A stretch of 64,000 bases of DNA from Rhizomys pruinosus. Taxonomy: Eukaryota > Chordata > Mammalia > Rodentia > Spalacidae. Below are positions 21,840-33,269 of the stretch, piece by piece. The notes beneath the pieces are model-generated. The model ran no database searches, was not told where the DNA came from, and saw only the letters and a program-made list of their open reading frames with translations. Each line of letters opens with the position of its first letter. Position 1 is the stretch's first letter. Position numbers and translations under genes: made by a program. The stretch lies in contig VZQC01013859.1 in the NCBI GenBank assembly GCA_009823505.1, positions 295,245 through 359,244 on the forward strand, read 5' to 3'.

Positions 21840-22366
21840 CAGTAAGTCCCTATTGTCGAAGACCTGGTGTGAGCATGAAAAAAATGTTATTAGCCATCAC
21901 TTGCTAATGTACAACTGGCCTCTGAAATGCCAGAGAGCATTACCAAAGACCACTAAAGCAATACAGCAAAATATTGGTCTCCTTGAGACAAGCAAGACTC
22001 CTCCATCAGTATCAGCTACACCTCAACTGCCTGGAGATACTGTGCAACAGTGGCAGCCAAGTGTCTATATATATCCCAAATCTAACTGGCTATTAGCTCT
22101 CTCCTTGGAGGAATAACTCACAGTGGATGCCACAGCTTATGTCCTTTAGTGGTTAGAAGATATTATAAGCCACAATAAGAACTTGTCACCCTTTATAGAG
22201 AAACCACAGTTTGTGGATTAGCATACCATCCAAGCATCTGTGTCTATGCTCACAGCTTAGCTTGACATAATAATTAGTACTGCTTAAATACCTGTACATC
22301 CAGTTGCTTGTGCTTTGTTAGTATGACTAAAAAGGCATCACTGGATAAGCTGTCAACCCATGAAGG
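21840..22366 (+). mobile_element. 5'-truncated L1 tail module (left part)
   Basis: Reverse complement of most of 880-1323, aligning nearly without gaps, and extending about 20 bp further, where it matches the full-length L1 3' UTR near 34260-34290. A residual frame at 21853-22116 is partly conserved with the other copy but has no recognised function. Interrupted at 22367 by an LTR. Confidence 0.75.
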
Positions 22367-22689
22367 TGAAAGACCCCCAGAAACTGGAGTGACTCTCACT
22401 CAAATCTCGGGATAGAAGGACTCCCAAAAAATCAGCCAAAAACCGTTCTCGCTGCAATTACACGAGGTTTATTCGGGGAAAAAACCAGTGCACTGGGGTC
22501 GAACTCATAACCCACGCAGCAGGGGCAGAGGAGATCGACCCTCAGGGACTGGGATAGGGAACTTTTAAAAGTAGAGATCCCAAGGTATGGGGAAATGGAG
22601 GAAGGGTTGTGTAATAGTAAAAAATCATCTTGGCACACAGGCCAGCAACACACAGGTGGGCGTGACTCAGTTAATCACCACCAGGTATG
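22367..22689 (-). mobile_element. Solo LTR relic, gammaretrovirus-type (ERV1)
   Basis: On the minus strand the element ends with GGGGGTCTTTCA, the classic 3' end of murine gammaretroviral LTRs. About 100 bp upstream it has an AATAAA polyadenylation signal (plus-strand ggtttattcgg near 22470) followed by a tgtaattgca block resembling the R/U5 joint. Its 5' (U3) end lacks the matching TGAAAG and no 4-bp duplication is visible, so that end looks deleted. No gag, pol or env sequence is present. Confidence 0.72.
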
Positions 22690-22855
22690 AGGTTGTTCAA
22701 TATTTGGACATAGATACTTGCAAAATGCACCAATTACCTAATTGTATGGCAAAATGAGTAACATCAATGCTATCTGAAAACAACTGTGTTATTATGTTGT
22801 AGAATCTCATAAAAATAAACAAATAAAAGAGGGAAAAAAAAAAAGAAAAGAAAAT
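22690..22855 (+). mobile_element. L1 tail module (right part) with A-tail
   Basis: Resumes the tail module with 'ggttgttcaatatttggaca' (antisense match to about 560-580) and continues to an A-rich tail. About 250 bp present at 580-836 in the other copy are missing at the LTR junction. Confidence 0.75.
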
Positions 22856-23739
22856 GCTTGGACAAAAGCTCAAGCAGCCTTGTATAAGAAATACTAAGAA
22901 GCACTCCCATAAAATAAATACTGTTGTTAGACATAAAAAAAAGAAAATAGTCTGACTTGTAAGTAAAGGTATCATTTATAAATGATTTATATAGTTTTTT
23001 AAGGTATACAAGGATTAATCAATAAAACAAGCCTTTTTGTCCTAAAAAGAAAGCATAGGAAAAAGGGCATTGAGGTATGAAGCATTATTCCTAGATTATG
23101 AACTTTGTAGAGACCTTGGAATTGTTTTAAACTATGAAATATTGAAAAAGAAAAAAAAATGTCTTTAGATATGTGGACTCCTTAGAAACACTTTGTAGAT
23201 GAATTGTTTTTACAACTACAGAACTTACAACGTTCAGAAATATTTCTAGTGTTTCCATGGTAGATTTGACCAATATGTGGTCATTTACAGCTTGGCTGTA
23301 CAATGGATCTTTTTGTTTTCCATTTGAAAATAATGTCTTTCTAACTAGACTATCTGGAAGAACTTTAAAAGGAATGTGTTGATACTTAGTTTATAGAATT
23401 ATAACAAACATTAGGTATGTTTAAAGACCTTTTGTCCAAATTAGTCTAGATTTCACTAAGGTTATATTTGGTAACAGAAGTTCATTTCATAAGCATCATT
23501 TCTTTATTATTAGACTCCGCTCCTGCTTTGGTGAAATTATATATTTTTTAAAACCACAATTAAACTATTTTTGAATCATTAATTTAAAAGTCCTGCTTAA
23601 AATTGGAATTAAGTCCAGATTAACTCTAATGAAAAGAACCTGTGATATTTTCCTAGGGTTCCAGTCTAATGTTTTCCAGTTTTATCATGCTATAAAATAC
23701 ACGCAAGTTCTGTGTTCATAATCTGGTGCTGGGAAACAG
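22856..23739. other. Unrecognised DNA
   Basis: AT-rich, no repeat family or ORF recognised. Confidence 0.5.
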
Positions 23740-23860
23740 AAGGCATGTCTTTGCAGTCACTTGGGTTGAGTCCCAATTTTGTGCTTGTGCCTTCAGTGGA
23801 TTACTTAGCTTTTCTGAACATATCTCATTCCTCTATCACATTCAGTTGGCCAAATCTGCT
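23740..23860 (+). mobile_element. MIR SINE fragment
   Basis: 'cttgggttgagtcccaattt' followed by 'ggattacttagcttttctga' and 'atctcattcctc' follows the MIR core and 3' half order. Ancient mammalian SINE. Confidence 0.6.
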
Positions 23861-24609
23861 GTCTCAGGGGATCATGTGATCCCATCTCTGTAAAGCACCT
23901 GCCTTGGATGGCAGTGCTCATAAGAGCTTGGTGGTTCATATTCCCAAATGATGGAGTTAGGACAATTTAGGATTCTTTTTGAAAATGCAGAGCTGTGCTG
24001 GTTCATTTGCATTTTTGCTTTATGGTTTCTTATTGCAGAAATATTTTGTATTATCTCTGAGAGGTTTTGTTCAGGGATTCTTGGCTTTCAAAAATCTCAC
24101 AGGACACTCCTTGTCTCCAAGATCCAGGCTCAATGTTGGATGAGTCCAGAGGTGGCAGAGAGCAAATGGGTTCCAGCAGCCGCCAGCCAGGTCTTTGAGC
24201 TCTCTCCTGGTGGCCGCCATGACTCTGCATGGTGCTCTCCTTCCTTTGTACTAAGTTTATTGGAGGAATGCTAAGTTTTGATTTTTGTGTTTCTGGTTCT
24301 TTCAGAGAATTCTTTTTCTACAGTCTGTCAGATTGAACTCAGCCCCTTATTGGATGTGTGCTACAACATATATTGGGCCCCAAAATTTGACCTTCATAAA
24401 AAAAATACAACAAATAATAGCTTTTGTGATGCATTTCCATTTTTCCAAACTGAAATAAAACTTATGTTCATAAAAGTTTAAAAGTTTAAATCACAGTACA
24501 ACAAAGGATGTGAGCTGTAATAGGGTAATATAACCAAATATAAATATAAAATTAAGTACAAAAGAGCATGTGTGATTTTTATGCATTTGCTTCCCATTTC
24601 CATTTTTCT
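23861..24609. other. Unrecognised DNA
   Basis: A 108-codon plus-strand frame (23948-24274) is present but shows no domain, is hydrophobic at the start and lacks splice or promoter support. Probably chance. Confidence 0.45.
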
Positions 24610-24718
24610 TTATTTAAAAAAATATTTTATTTTTATTTTTATTTTACATGTATGTGCATATTGCCTGCATGTATGTAAGTCACCCTTGTTGTGCAATGCC
24701 CTCAGAGGTTAGGAGAAA
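24610..24718 (-). mobile_element. B2 SINE tail fragment
   Basis: Antisense B2 3' half: a T/A-rich run, 'attgcctgcatgtatgtaag', 'gttgtgcaatgccctcagag'. The 5' half is absent. Confidence 0.75.
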
Positions 24719-24888
24719 GTAAATTTAAAAAGTATTTAGAAAATCCAGTCACTCTCTCCAACTCAAAATCTAAACACTCCTAACAAACATCAGTAGCACT
24801 TGGCTAGCGTCATATAGGGGTAACACTTATTTGCGTAAATACAAAGAAGGAAGGTAGAGAGAAGTAAATAGTTTTATAAAAATGTTGG

Positions 24889-25109
24889 GGGACTGGAAAG
24901 ATGGCCTAGTGGTTGAGAACTCCAACTGCTCTTGCAGAGGACCTGGGTTTGATCCCCAACACCCACATGGTGGCTGAGAATCGCCTTTAACTCCAGTTCC
25001 AGGGGAGTCCAACACCCCTCTTCTGACCTCCGTGGCATTGCATGACACAGGTGCACAAACCTACATGCAGACAGTACACTCATACACATAAAAAATAAAT
25101 AAAGAATTA
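24889..25109 (+). mobile_element. B2 SINE, 11-bp TSD
   Basis: Sense B2 from 'gggactggaaagatggcct' to an A-rich tail. Duplication aaaaatgttgg at 24878-24888 and 25110-25120. Confidence 0.94.
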
Positions 25110-25205
25110 AAAAATGTTGGATATTCTAAATAAGGTACACATAATTTGAATCACTTAATTATGAAGAAATAAAAAAATACATAAGATGACATAAATGGCA
25201 GTATG

Positions 25206-25362
25206 GGAACATACACCCATGCAGACCTATGCACCTGTACACACCTATGCACTTGTGCACACCTATGCACCCATGCACACCTATGCACCCATGCACACCT
25301 ATGCCCACGTGCATACCTATGCCCACGTGCACACCTATGCACCCATGCACAACTATGCATCT
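25206..25362 (+). repeat. 18-bp minisatellite, about 8-9 units
   Basis: Units of the form acacctatgcacccatgc, with variants cccacg and cttgtg in the variable third. Because 18 is divisible by 3, all frames stay open across it, giving MHTYAP-like plus and HRCAWV-like minus strings that are not genes. Confidence 0.93.
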
Positions 25363-27138
25363 ATTAATCAAGAGCAAATACCTTTCTTAAAATATTTTGT
25401 TAAGTTAAAGAAAATAAAAAAATATGAAAAAGTTGGATTTTGTGTTTTAAAATATTTTTAAACTGTGTGCTTTAACTTAAATAAGCAGTTGTTGACTCCG
25501 TTTAGGTAAAGGCCTAGATGTCAGCCCATGTCATAGTTCCCATGGTTTTACTTCTTACTACTATCCTCTTTTTAAAGATGAAATCCTATCTCTCAGAGCA
25601 TTTAAAAATTGGTTACATATGTTGTATTTTTTTGTGGGGCTGGGGATTGAACCCAGGCCCTCACATGTTCGACAATGCCCCAACTCCTGAGCCCCACCCC
25701 ACCACTAAGAGGGAATTTTGAGCTAGCACCAAAGTTTTGTTATTCCGGGGTTCTTTATTTTGGGTTTCATTTGAGTGGATACATTTGCCACAGAATTTTT
25801 AGGGGATCATGTTTGTGGACTTCTCTACTTCCTTCATACTTGAGAATGATTGTCTCTTTATTTTCTTCATGTTTATACTTGAGTGATATTGAAAAAAATA
25901 TGACATTAGGTTTTACTTTTGCTTGGAACTCTGTTTAAAACTTTGTATTGTTTCAAGGCATACTGCTGCTGAAAAAATTTGAGAACAAACTGATTTTCCT
26001 ATAAGTAATTTGCTTTAAACCCTTGATGGTAGTGTAGAAGTCATTCCTTACTCCTTCTTAAGTACAAGACATTAATGAGCACCTTCAAAGGAATTTTTAA
26101 ATTTATAGAGGAAACTGCATTTACTTTCTCAATTCAGATTTTTTTCTTATTTCAGGTATTTTTTATTACACCATTGAATAAAAATTTTCATCATTTGCCA
26201 CATTTTCCACTGTCAATGGTAATAATCCTCACCTGGATTATATTTGCTTTGCTGATTCATTAACTTCTCCCTCGATACAGGTGTCTCCTTTTCATGCATA
26301 CATGATTATCTCAAGCTTTTCAGAGATGTTTGCTGAATTGAATGTCCTTTAAAATCTGTTTATTAATTCTAAGATGATTTTGGTTTTTACCATCATTTTT
26401 TTGCTTGAATTTCCTCTGTTTCCCTAATAACATTATTAAATGTTCTTAACCATTTATTATCTTGAACTTATGTTCTTCTTAAATTATAAAAGTTGCCGTA
26501 CAAATATATATATATATATGTATATGTATATATATATATGTAAAACAAAAAATGAAAAAAAAATAAAATGAATCCCCTAAGAGGCTCTAAAAAAATTATA
26601 AAACTTGTCTTCTTTTCTTCTTCAGTTATAGTTTCTAGTGCACATCCTTTGTCTTTTCACCTGCTATCTCTGTCTCCCTCCTGTTTCTCTGCTGTTTGAT
26701 GGGACAATGTACATACTTGGGTTGCTTTGTCCATACGTCGAATTCATTGTTATCTGTAATGGGTGACTTTTTGACTCTTCAGCACTGTTTTACTCTGTGT
26801 ACTGCAGGTAATTAGAAGAAGAGAGGGAAAGTAGCTGAGGGGAGTAAGAGAGGAGGAGAAATGTTGTGTTTGCTGGAATGCTTGGCCTCTGGTCTGAAAT
26901 GTTCCGAGCTTTCTGATTATCCCTCATCTGGGAGCGGGACCAGAAATCTTAACTCAGTAAGATAAAATCAAACATTTTTAACCTTCTGAATGTAATTAAA
27001 TCTCAGGAAGATTAAATAAGATAAAGATAGGATATTTTTGTACCTAGACTTGAAGAACTCCTAAAAGTGTTCATGACTTTACTTCTCCACAGTGTAAAAT
27101 TCTGGCAGGTGGTGCGTTCAGTCACTGAGCCCCAGTGA
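25363..27138. other. Unrecognised stretch with a TA repeat
   Basis: About 1.8 kb with no repeat family recognised except a (TA)n tract at 26503-26541. Short frames here (25518-26263) show no domain. Confidence 0.5.
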
Positions 27139-27158
27139 AACACACACACACACACATT

Positions 27159-27203
<45 letters not shown>
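27139..27203 (+). repeat. (CA)n(TA)n compound microsatellite
   Basis: Two CA blocks separated by 'ttacacac', running directly into a TA block. Confidence 0.96.
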
Positions 27204-27204
<1 letters not shown>

Positions 27205-27380
27205 CCTTATATATTTATAAGTATTGCCAGTTGGATTTTAAAGATATTGCATTACCTTTTACCTCTGTAGTCAGTTGGAAAAATGACCACTAAGTCATTC
27301 CATCATGTAGGTGTGAATATTTCCAAGGTGGCTTTGTACTCTTCTTAACAAAAATAAGGACATTCATTTCTCTGCTTTTT

Positions 27381-27568
27381 TATGTGCATGAGTGTATTGT
27401 CTGCAAGCTGTGTTGTGCAATGCCTGAGGAGGTCAAAAAAGGGCTTTGGATCCCCCGGAACTGGAGTTACAGATGGTTGTTAGCCACCATATGGGTTCTG
27501 GGAATGGAACCTGGGTCCTCTGCAAGAGCAGCCAGTGCTCTTAACCACTGAGCCATTTCTCCATTCCC
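27381..27568 (-). mobile_element. B2/B3-type SINE, 13-bp TSD
   Basis: Antisense SINE with 'gaactggagttacagatggt', 'gaacctgggtcctctgcaag' and 'agccatttctcc'. Duplication ttctctgcttttt at 27368-27380 and 27569-27581. Confidence 0.92.
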
Positions 27569-27749
27569 TTCTCTGCTTTTTGACTATGGGCTTTTCTATA
27601 TGTTTGCTTTAGTCAGTGGGGCAAATAGACACAGAGTGCACTTGAGGACCAAGGTCTGTTCTCATTTGTCTTAGAACTCTATGGCCTCCAAGTGTGCTGT
27701 TATAGGCTGTCCTATTTAAGGTATTAGTAACATGGGGACATGGGGCACA

Positions 27750-28295
27750 CTACAATAGTTTAAGTCCTCAATGCCTCCAAAGACCTATGTGTTAAAGGCT
27801 TGCTTTCTAGAATATGATGCCATCAGGGGGAACCTATAAGGAGTACTGCCTTGGGTTGAAGTGATAGCTCAGCAGTTAAAAGCATGCATTGTTGTTGCAT
27901 AGGACCTGAGTTCAATTCCCAGCACCCATGTCATGAGGCTCACAACCATTTGTATCTCCAGCTCCAGAGGAACTTAATACCCTTGGCCCTCATGTACTAA
28001 TTGTCATATATACACACATATAAACACACACAAATACACCTAAACAGAAATAGGGCCTCATGAAGAAAATTAGGTCTTTGAGGATGTGTTGTCCTTTTCT
28101 CATTCTGTCTTTGTGTTCTGGTCATCACAAATGGGGCAGCTTGCCACATCATGTGCTGCCTACCAGGACATACTGCCTTGTGGCTGCTCAAAGGCAATGA
28201 TGCTACAGTTGGCCCAAAATAGACTGTTCTTCTTTATAAGTTGATTCTTTCAGATATTTGTTATAGCAACAAAAGCTGTCTAACAACCCACTTGC
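27750..28295 (+). mobile_element. Old dispersed repeat split by a SINE
   Basis: 'ccaaagacctatgtgttaaa' on the left and 'cacatcatgtgctgcctacc' plus the end 'tatttgttatagcaacaaaa' on the right have the order seen in a common old mammalian/rodent interspersed repeat that I cannot name. A B3-like SINE sits in the middle. Confidence 0.4.
27856..28060 (+). mobile_element. Old B3-like SINE
   Basis: Starts 'gggttgaagtgatagctcag', has B-box-like 'gagttcaattcccagcaccc' and a CA-rich tail. Diverged; no clear TSD. Confidence 0.75.
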
Positions 28296-29394
28296 CCACA
28301 ATATCACAAATAATAGCCATACCAATTGGTCAACAAAAGAGGGAAAGGTTTTCATTCATAGAGCCACTAGCAGATCAGTGGACTAATCATAGACTCATGA
28401 AGAAAAGATCAGTGACACAAAAGATCTGTAGAATCTCAAGTCAAACATATGTTTGTCCCAAGCCACCATGTTTTTGGGGTGATTTGTTATGCAGCAGAAT
28501 CTCTGCTGAATCAGCATCTTGTTGATTGTTACGCATGGGAAGTTTGAAAGTCTAAAGTGGAGTTTAGTTACTCAGCCCAAGCTGAATATTAATTATAAGC
28601 TCAGACCAAATTACTTGTTAGCTATATAAGACTTTGTGCCCACTGTCATATATTTACAACATTGTGGTTGTCACATATTTACTTTTGTGAATGAAAAAAT
28701 CCACTTAATAAAAGACACATCTGATTTATTCTTTCCTAACTAGGTTAGTCCTGCTTCAATAATTTTGAGCTTTTAATTTTATATGGACAAAAATATGATT
28801 CATTGAATGTAATTTCTCTCTTTTTTTTGATTCCTATACCTCTCCATGTTGAATTTCATTCACAAAGGTATTAATCATCTATCAAAAGAATTTAGAGTGA
28901 ATTCATTTTGGCCTGTCAATATGGGAAATCTCAACACAAATCCTATAAAGGGGCCCTAGAAAATAATGGCAAACAAATGCTCAGAACAAAATATTTATTG
29001 AAGAAAGCACAATGTCACATTTGTTTTCAGCCTCAAGGATTCAAGACCCTTTTAGTGGGCTTTGTTGGAAAAGATCTGAAACCTTTCATGTCACAGAACC
29101 TGGAAGGTTGATAATTTGGGCTCTTTTTCAGCCTGACCTATTCATTTGAGAGACTGCTTGCTGTAGAAACGCTTTTAGGCTTCAGTACTGGATAAGGCAA
29201 AGTCTAGGCAGATGTCTCCAGCACTGAGCCAAACCCTGAATATTTTTATTACGTAGCTAGATTTGAAGATCATTTTGGTGCTTCAGACCTACAAGTCAAC
29301 TCAAAATTTGTACTTTTTCTAAATTGGCATTTGTACCAAATAGCAGTAGCAATTTGGTTAGTGAAAACAAGACCCAATTGAAATCTGAAAATTA
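28296..29394. other. Unrecognised DNA
   Basis: About 1.1 kb without recognised repeats or exons. Confidence 0.5.
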
Positions 29395-29580
29395 TGATGT
29401 GGGCCTGGCTCTGCAACCCATTAATAGGGCGGCATTTGGCAAGTCTCCTAACTAAATCGAATCTCAGTTTTCTAATCTGTGTTGTGAGAGTAATAGTGTC
29501 GCTGTTTCTCTGGGAGGTTTATTGTGAGTCAAATGAGCCAGTGTTTTGTTAAGCACTTTGTAAATTATAATGCAGTATAT
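29395..29580 (+). mobile_element. MIR SINE
   Basis: 'ggcaagtctcctaactaaat', 'ctcagttttctaatctgtg', 'ttgtgagtcaaatgagccag' and 'taagcactttgtaaatta' follow the MIR consensus order. Confidence 0.75.
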
Positions 29581-29924
29581 AACAAAACTAGTTAAGTATG
29601 TGGAATCTCTGGAGAAACAACCCTTAGATATATCAGAAACTCCTTATTTTCCTTTTCAGATGATCTGTAGGCTTTTGCTCCTTTTTGATCACTCAAATCT
29701 ATGCACTGCTAGATGAGATAAATTTTCTGTATTTCACAGCGGTTTATTCTTGGATACTATTGAGGCCTCTCAAATGCAGCAAATCCGAGAAGAAAAGCAC
29801 CCGTCTCCCTCTTAGGTGTTCTTCCTACTGGCTTAGGACATTATCCTGTGCCCAGGAACCCTGGTGCACTGAAGGCATCTTTTCTCCCTCAATATTTATA
29901 TGTAACTAAGCACCAGGCCTTGGA
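29581..29924. other. Unrecognised DNA
   Basis: Nothing recognised in about 340 bp. Confidence 0.5.
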
Positions 29925-30135
29925 TTCTGCATCCCAGGAAGCACCCAGACCCACTCATATCTCTCCATACTTCTAACACAATCTTGGCTCAACCTTGAAT
30001 ATCTTACCTGGGTTCCCCTGTGGCTTCATTTGTCATTCCCCAGCTTCTGATCTTCACTTCTATTTCTCACACTCTAGCCAGTGATCACTTGCAAATGTAA
30101 AACTGATGATGCAACCTTCATGAAATATCTTATGC
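29925..30135 (+). mobile_element. L2 fragment (left part)
   Basis: 'ctcacactctagccagtgat' and 'aaatgtaaaactgatgatgc' match the L2 3' region preceding its terminal domain. It is continued at 30725-30965 after a B4 insertion. Confidence 0.6.
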
Positions 30136-30139
30136 CTTA

Positions 30140-30527
30140 TTTATTTATTTATTTATTATTTTTTTATTTAGTGTGCATGCATATGTGCATGTACCTGTGC
30201 CTGTGTGTCTCTCTGTGTAAACCTATATGTAAGGATATATGTAAATGTGTATGCACACATGTGTAGAGGCCAGAGGTCAGCCTTGGATATTGTTCCTCTT
30301 GTTTTCTAACACAAGGTCTCTTTACTTTGCCTGTAACTTGCTGCTTAGACCAGGCTGGTTAGCTAGTGAGCCCCAGGGATCTGCTTGTCTCCATCTCTTC
30401 ATTGCTAGATTACAAATTTGTGCCATAGCACCCAGCTTTGGGGCATGTTATAATAAAACTCAGATCCCCATGCTTGCAGGCTTGTATAGCAAACACTTTA
30501 CCTACTGAGCTATCTCCCCAGATCGCC
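30140..30527 (-). mobile_element. B4 SINE
   Basis: Antisense B4: (attt)n and GT-rich start, 'agaggccagaggtcagcctt', 'gtgagccccagggatctgct', 'cccatgcttgcaggcttgta' and 'ctgagctatctccccaga'. Confidence 0.88.
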
Positions 30528-30724
30528 TCCTTTATTTTGAATTTTTTAAACATACAGTTTAATATGTGAGGGTCACCATCAGGTGACATTGATTCCTGCC
30601 TCTAGCTTTTCTCCCCCTTACTTTCTCTCTCTGTTCACAATACATTCTTATTGGTAGTTATTGCCCATGATGTAAATGTTATTTTTTGCAATGATTTGTA
30701 TATACTTGGAATAACCCATCTCCT

Positions 30725-30965
30725 ACCAATCTCATGGACTAATTCACCTTTCAAGCAAGATCCTGCTGTCATCTTCTCTAAGAAGCCACTCATGACACCT
30801 CTCCACTCCTAAGTTTAGAGTTGGTACTCTATGAGTACACTTTACATTTTATGTAAACCTCTATCATAACAATATGTCACGCTATATTGCAATTACTTTT
30901 TACTTGATCAGCCTTAAAGGCAGAGGCCAGTATTATTTACCAGAACTTGAGCAGTCACTTCTATC
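30725..30965 (+). mobile_element. L2 3' end (right part)
   Basis: 'atcttctctaagaagccact', 'cctctatcataacaatatgt' and 'aaggcagaggccagtattat' follow the L2 3' terminal order. Confidence 0.7.
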
Positions 30966-31014
30966 CTCTTCTGGGGTGTCTGTCTTTGGCAAGTGGTTTT
31001 GCTAATCTTAGGAA

Positions 31015-31140
31015 GCAGCATAGTATGGCAATTAATGCTGTCAGACCTGGGGTAGACATGTATGACTTTGAATCTCCTTAGTTCTCTGCTTCTTCAGCTT
31101 ACAGATCAGGAATGAATATCTGCTTCATAAAGTAAAATGC
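31015..31140 (+). mobile_element. Possible MIR fragment
   Basis: 'gctgtcagacctggggtaga' followed by 'tgactttgaatctcc' resembles the MIR 5' core but is weak. Confidence 0.4.
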
Positions 31141-31734
31141 CAGGGTTCAAAACTACTGTTGTTTTTGTTGTCGTTATTATTTTTGACTTTGGTTTTCATT
31201 GTATGCCTAATAGTAAAAACTTGCTTCTATAAGTTAAACAAATGAACTTTGAGGCTTTGATTTTGAGATTCTTATATTAATGAGTTGATGTGTTAATTGA
31301 TTGCTTCCTGTTTCCTGGATACTTAAGATTGCCAGATTATAGTACCATGAACATTAGGTTTTAGTAGACTCAAGACTTTCTATTCAGATGCAATGATCAC
31401 TAAATATCCAGTTTTAGATTTTGAACTCCCTCAAACAAGGCAATACTAAACAAATCAAAGAAAACAAAGCAATAACAAAATCTAAACTTAAACAACTTAC
31501 ATCAATCAAATAGGAGCTTGGAGAATTAGAGATTTAAAACCCAGAATCACATTTTTTTTGAAAACATAATGTTAGAATATATTTTTCTATCTGGGCTCAC
31601 AACACAGCATCTCTTTAAGGAACTGTGAATAAAAGAATCAGGAGGTTAAATTCAGGTAAAATATCACTAATTCTTGCTAGTCCACCAATGAAACCCACTT
31701 GTTCCTATGGATCCTTGTTGAGCTGCTTTGGCTA
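31141..31734. other. AT-rich unrecognised DNA
   Basis: Nothing recognised. Confidence 0.5.
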
Positions 31735-31905
31735 CCAGGCATGCATATGTGCATGCATGCATCCATCCATGCATCCTATCCAATAATATATCTAGTCATC
31801 CACCCATCCATCCATCCATTCAATAATATATCTAGTCATCTGCCCATCCATGTATCCATCTATGCATCCATCTATCCAATAATGTATCCAGTAATTCCCA
31901 TCCAT

Positions 31906-31941
<36 letters not shown>

Positions 31942-31948
31942 CCATCCT
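31735..31948 (+). repeat. (CATC)n array with higher-order units
   Basis: catc/ccat repeats broken by a recurring 'caataatatatctagtcatc' spacer at about 31780 and 31820, and a related version at 31878. The last block (31899-31948) is nearly pure. Confidence 0.93.
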
Positions 31949-32529
31949 ATTTTACTGTTATTAGCTGAACCTGTATTATACTTCAGGCACCATGGTAAGA
32001 ACAAGCTCATGACTGAGTAGATGGTTCTCTGATTTATACTACCTTGCTACTTAGACTCTTCTTATTCCCATGGCTTCCTTAAAGTCCAATTTTCAGTTGC
32101 TATGCTTTATTTGAAGAAGAAACACTTGAATGTCTTTTGAGGCTAACACTTCATTTCCTGAGCCTCTCTCCAGCCTTTTGCTACTTTCTCATCTTTGACC
32201 CTAATTAGCCTTGGTAGCCAATGTCAGCTAAGTAACCATTTTTTTTGACAGCATTGTCTAATACAAGTATAATGCAAGCCACACGTGTAATTTAAATTAA
32301 AATTAACTGATAAAATAAAATTTAGTGAAAGTCTTATATATAATTATATATAAAATAATTATAATTTTAACATATAGTTATTATAAATATTATTCATGAA
32401 ATGCTTAATATTTTGTGATACATGGTTTTCCAAATGTAGTACATGTTTAACACCTATGCCAGTATATTTTGATATAGAGTGGCCACATTTTATATTTTCT
32501 ATTAGCAAATATTTGTAATATTTAATGGA
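31949..32529. other. AT-rich unrecognised DNA
   Basis: No feature recognised; very AT-rich at 32300-32400. Confidence 0.5.
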
Positions 32530-33257
32530 CTTCAATTTTGTATAATGTTTGGATCACATTTAAACCCCATTACCTTCCCTTCTCCCTCCCTTTCTGTTTG
32601 ATCCCTTCCTTTCCTTACTAGTTGTCCTTTACTTTCATGCCTAGTTTTTGTGATGGTTCCTTACAGAAACATGGATGAGCGGTTGTTTACAGTAACAAGG
32701 GGCACCAGTGAGTGGCCAACCACTGAAGAAAATGTCTCTCCTTCCTGAGCAACCACCAATTGCCAATAAATTTTCAGGATGGGGTGGTGTCCCATGTGTC
32801 GTTTCCCACTCCAGGAAAGAATGATGAAAAGTTCAATTCTTATGTCGATTTGTCTGAGTAGTCAGCTGCTGCGAGTTCAGAGTTCAAGAGTGCTACGTGA
32901 TCCCCAGAAGACAGCAATTCACAGCACTCCACCTCATCTTCATCTTCCGGCTCCCTTTTCTGTGTTGCTTCCTGAGCACTGGAAGAGTGCTAAAAATGGC
33001 ACTTATTCTCTGAAGTTACTGCCGCATGCTGAAAAAAAGAATTTTTCTGACTAAAGCTGACATCAACATTAAGGTGTGGGGGATAAACATAATTATTTAG
33101 ATGGTAAAACAATAGCAGTATCTTCCCAAGCCACTGGCTTATGACCAAGCTTAATAGTGCCTGACATACATTTACTCCCATGAAATGGGTCTCAATTCAA
33201 TTCCAGTCAGAAAGGAGTTGATCATATCCATAACGGACTTGGTACTATTGCCCCAGT
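32530..33257 (+). mobile_element. Older rodent dispersed repeat, left half (split by the L1)
   Basis: 'actgaagaaaatgtctctcc', 'cagctgctgcgagttcagag' and 'gcactccacctcatcttc' recall a common rodent interspersed repeat (possibly antisense of an Lx-type L1 3' UTR). It ends at 'ccccagtgggtacatctt', where the young L1 inserted, and probably continues at 41340. Confidence 0.5.
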
Positions 33258-33269
33258 GGGTACATCTTT

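Noticed and set aside
23948..24274. 108-codon plus-strand frame with a hydrophobic N-terminus
   Set aside because: No homologue recognised and no Kozak or splice support; treated as chance.
25206..25362. Regular direct repeats suggesting a CRISPR array
   Set aside because: Units are contiguous 18-mers without unique spacers, in a mammalian context; it is a minisatellite.
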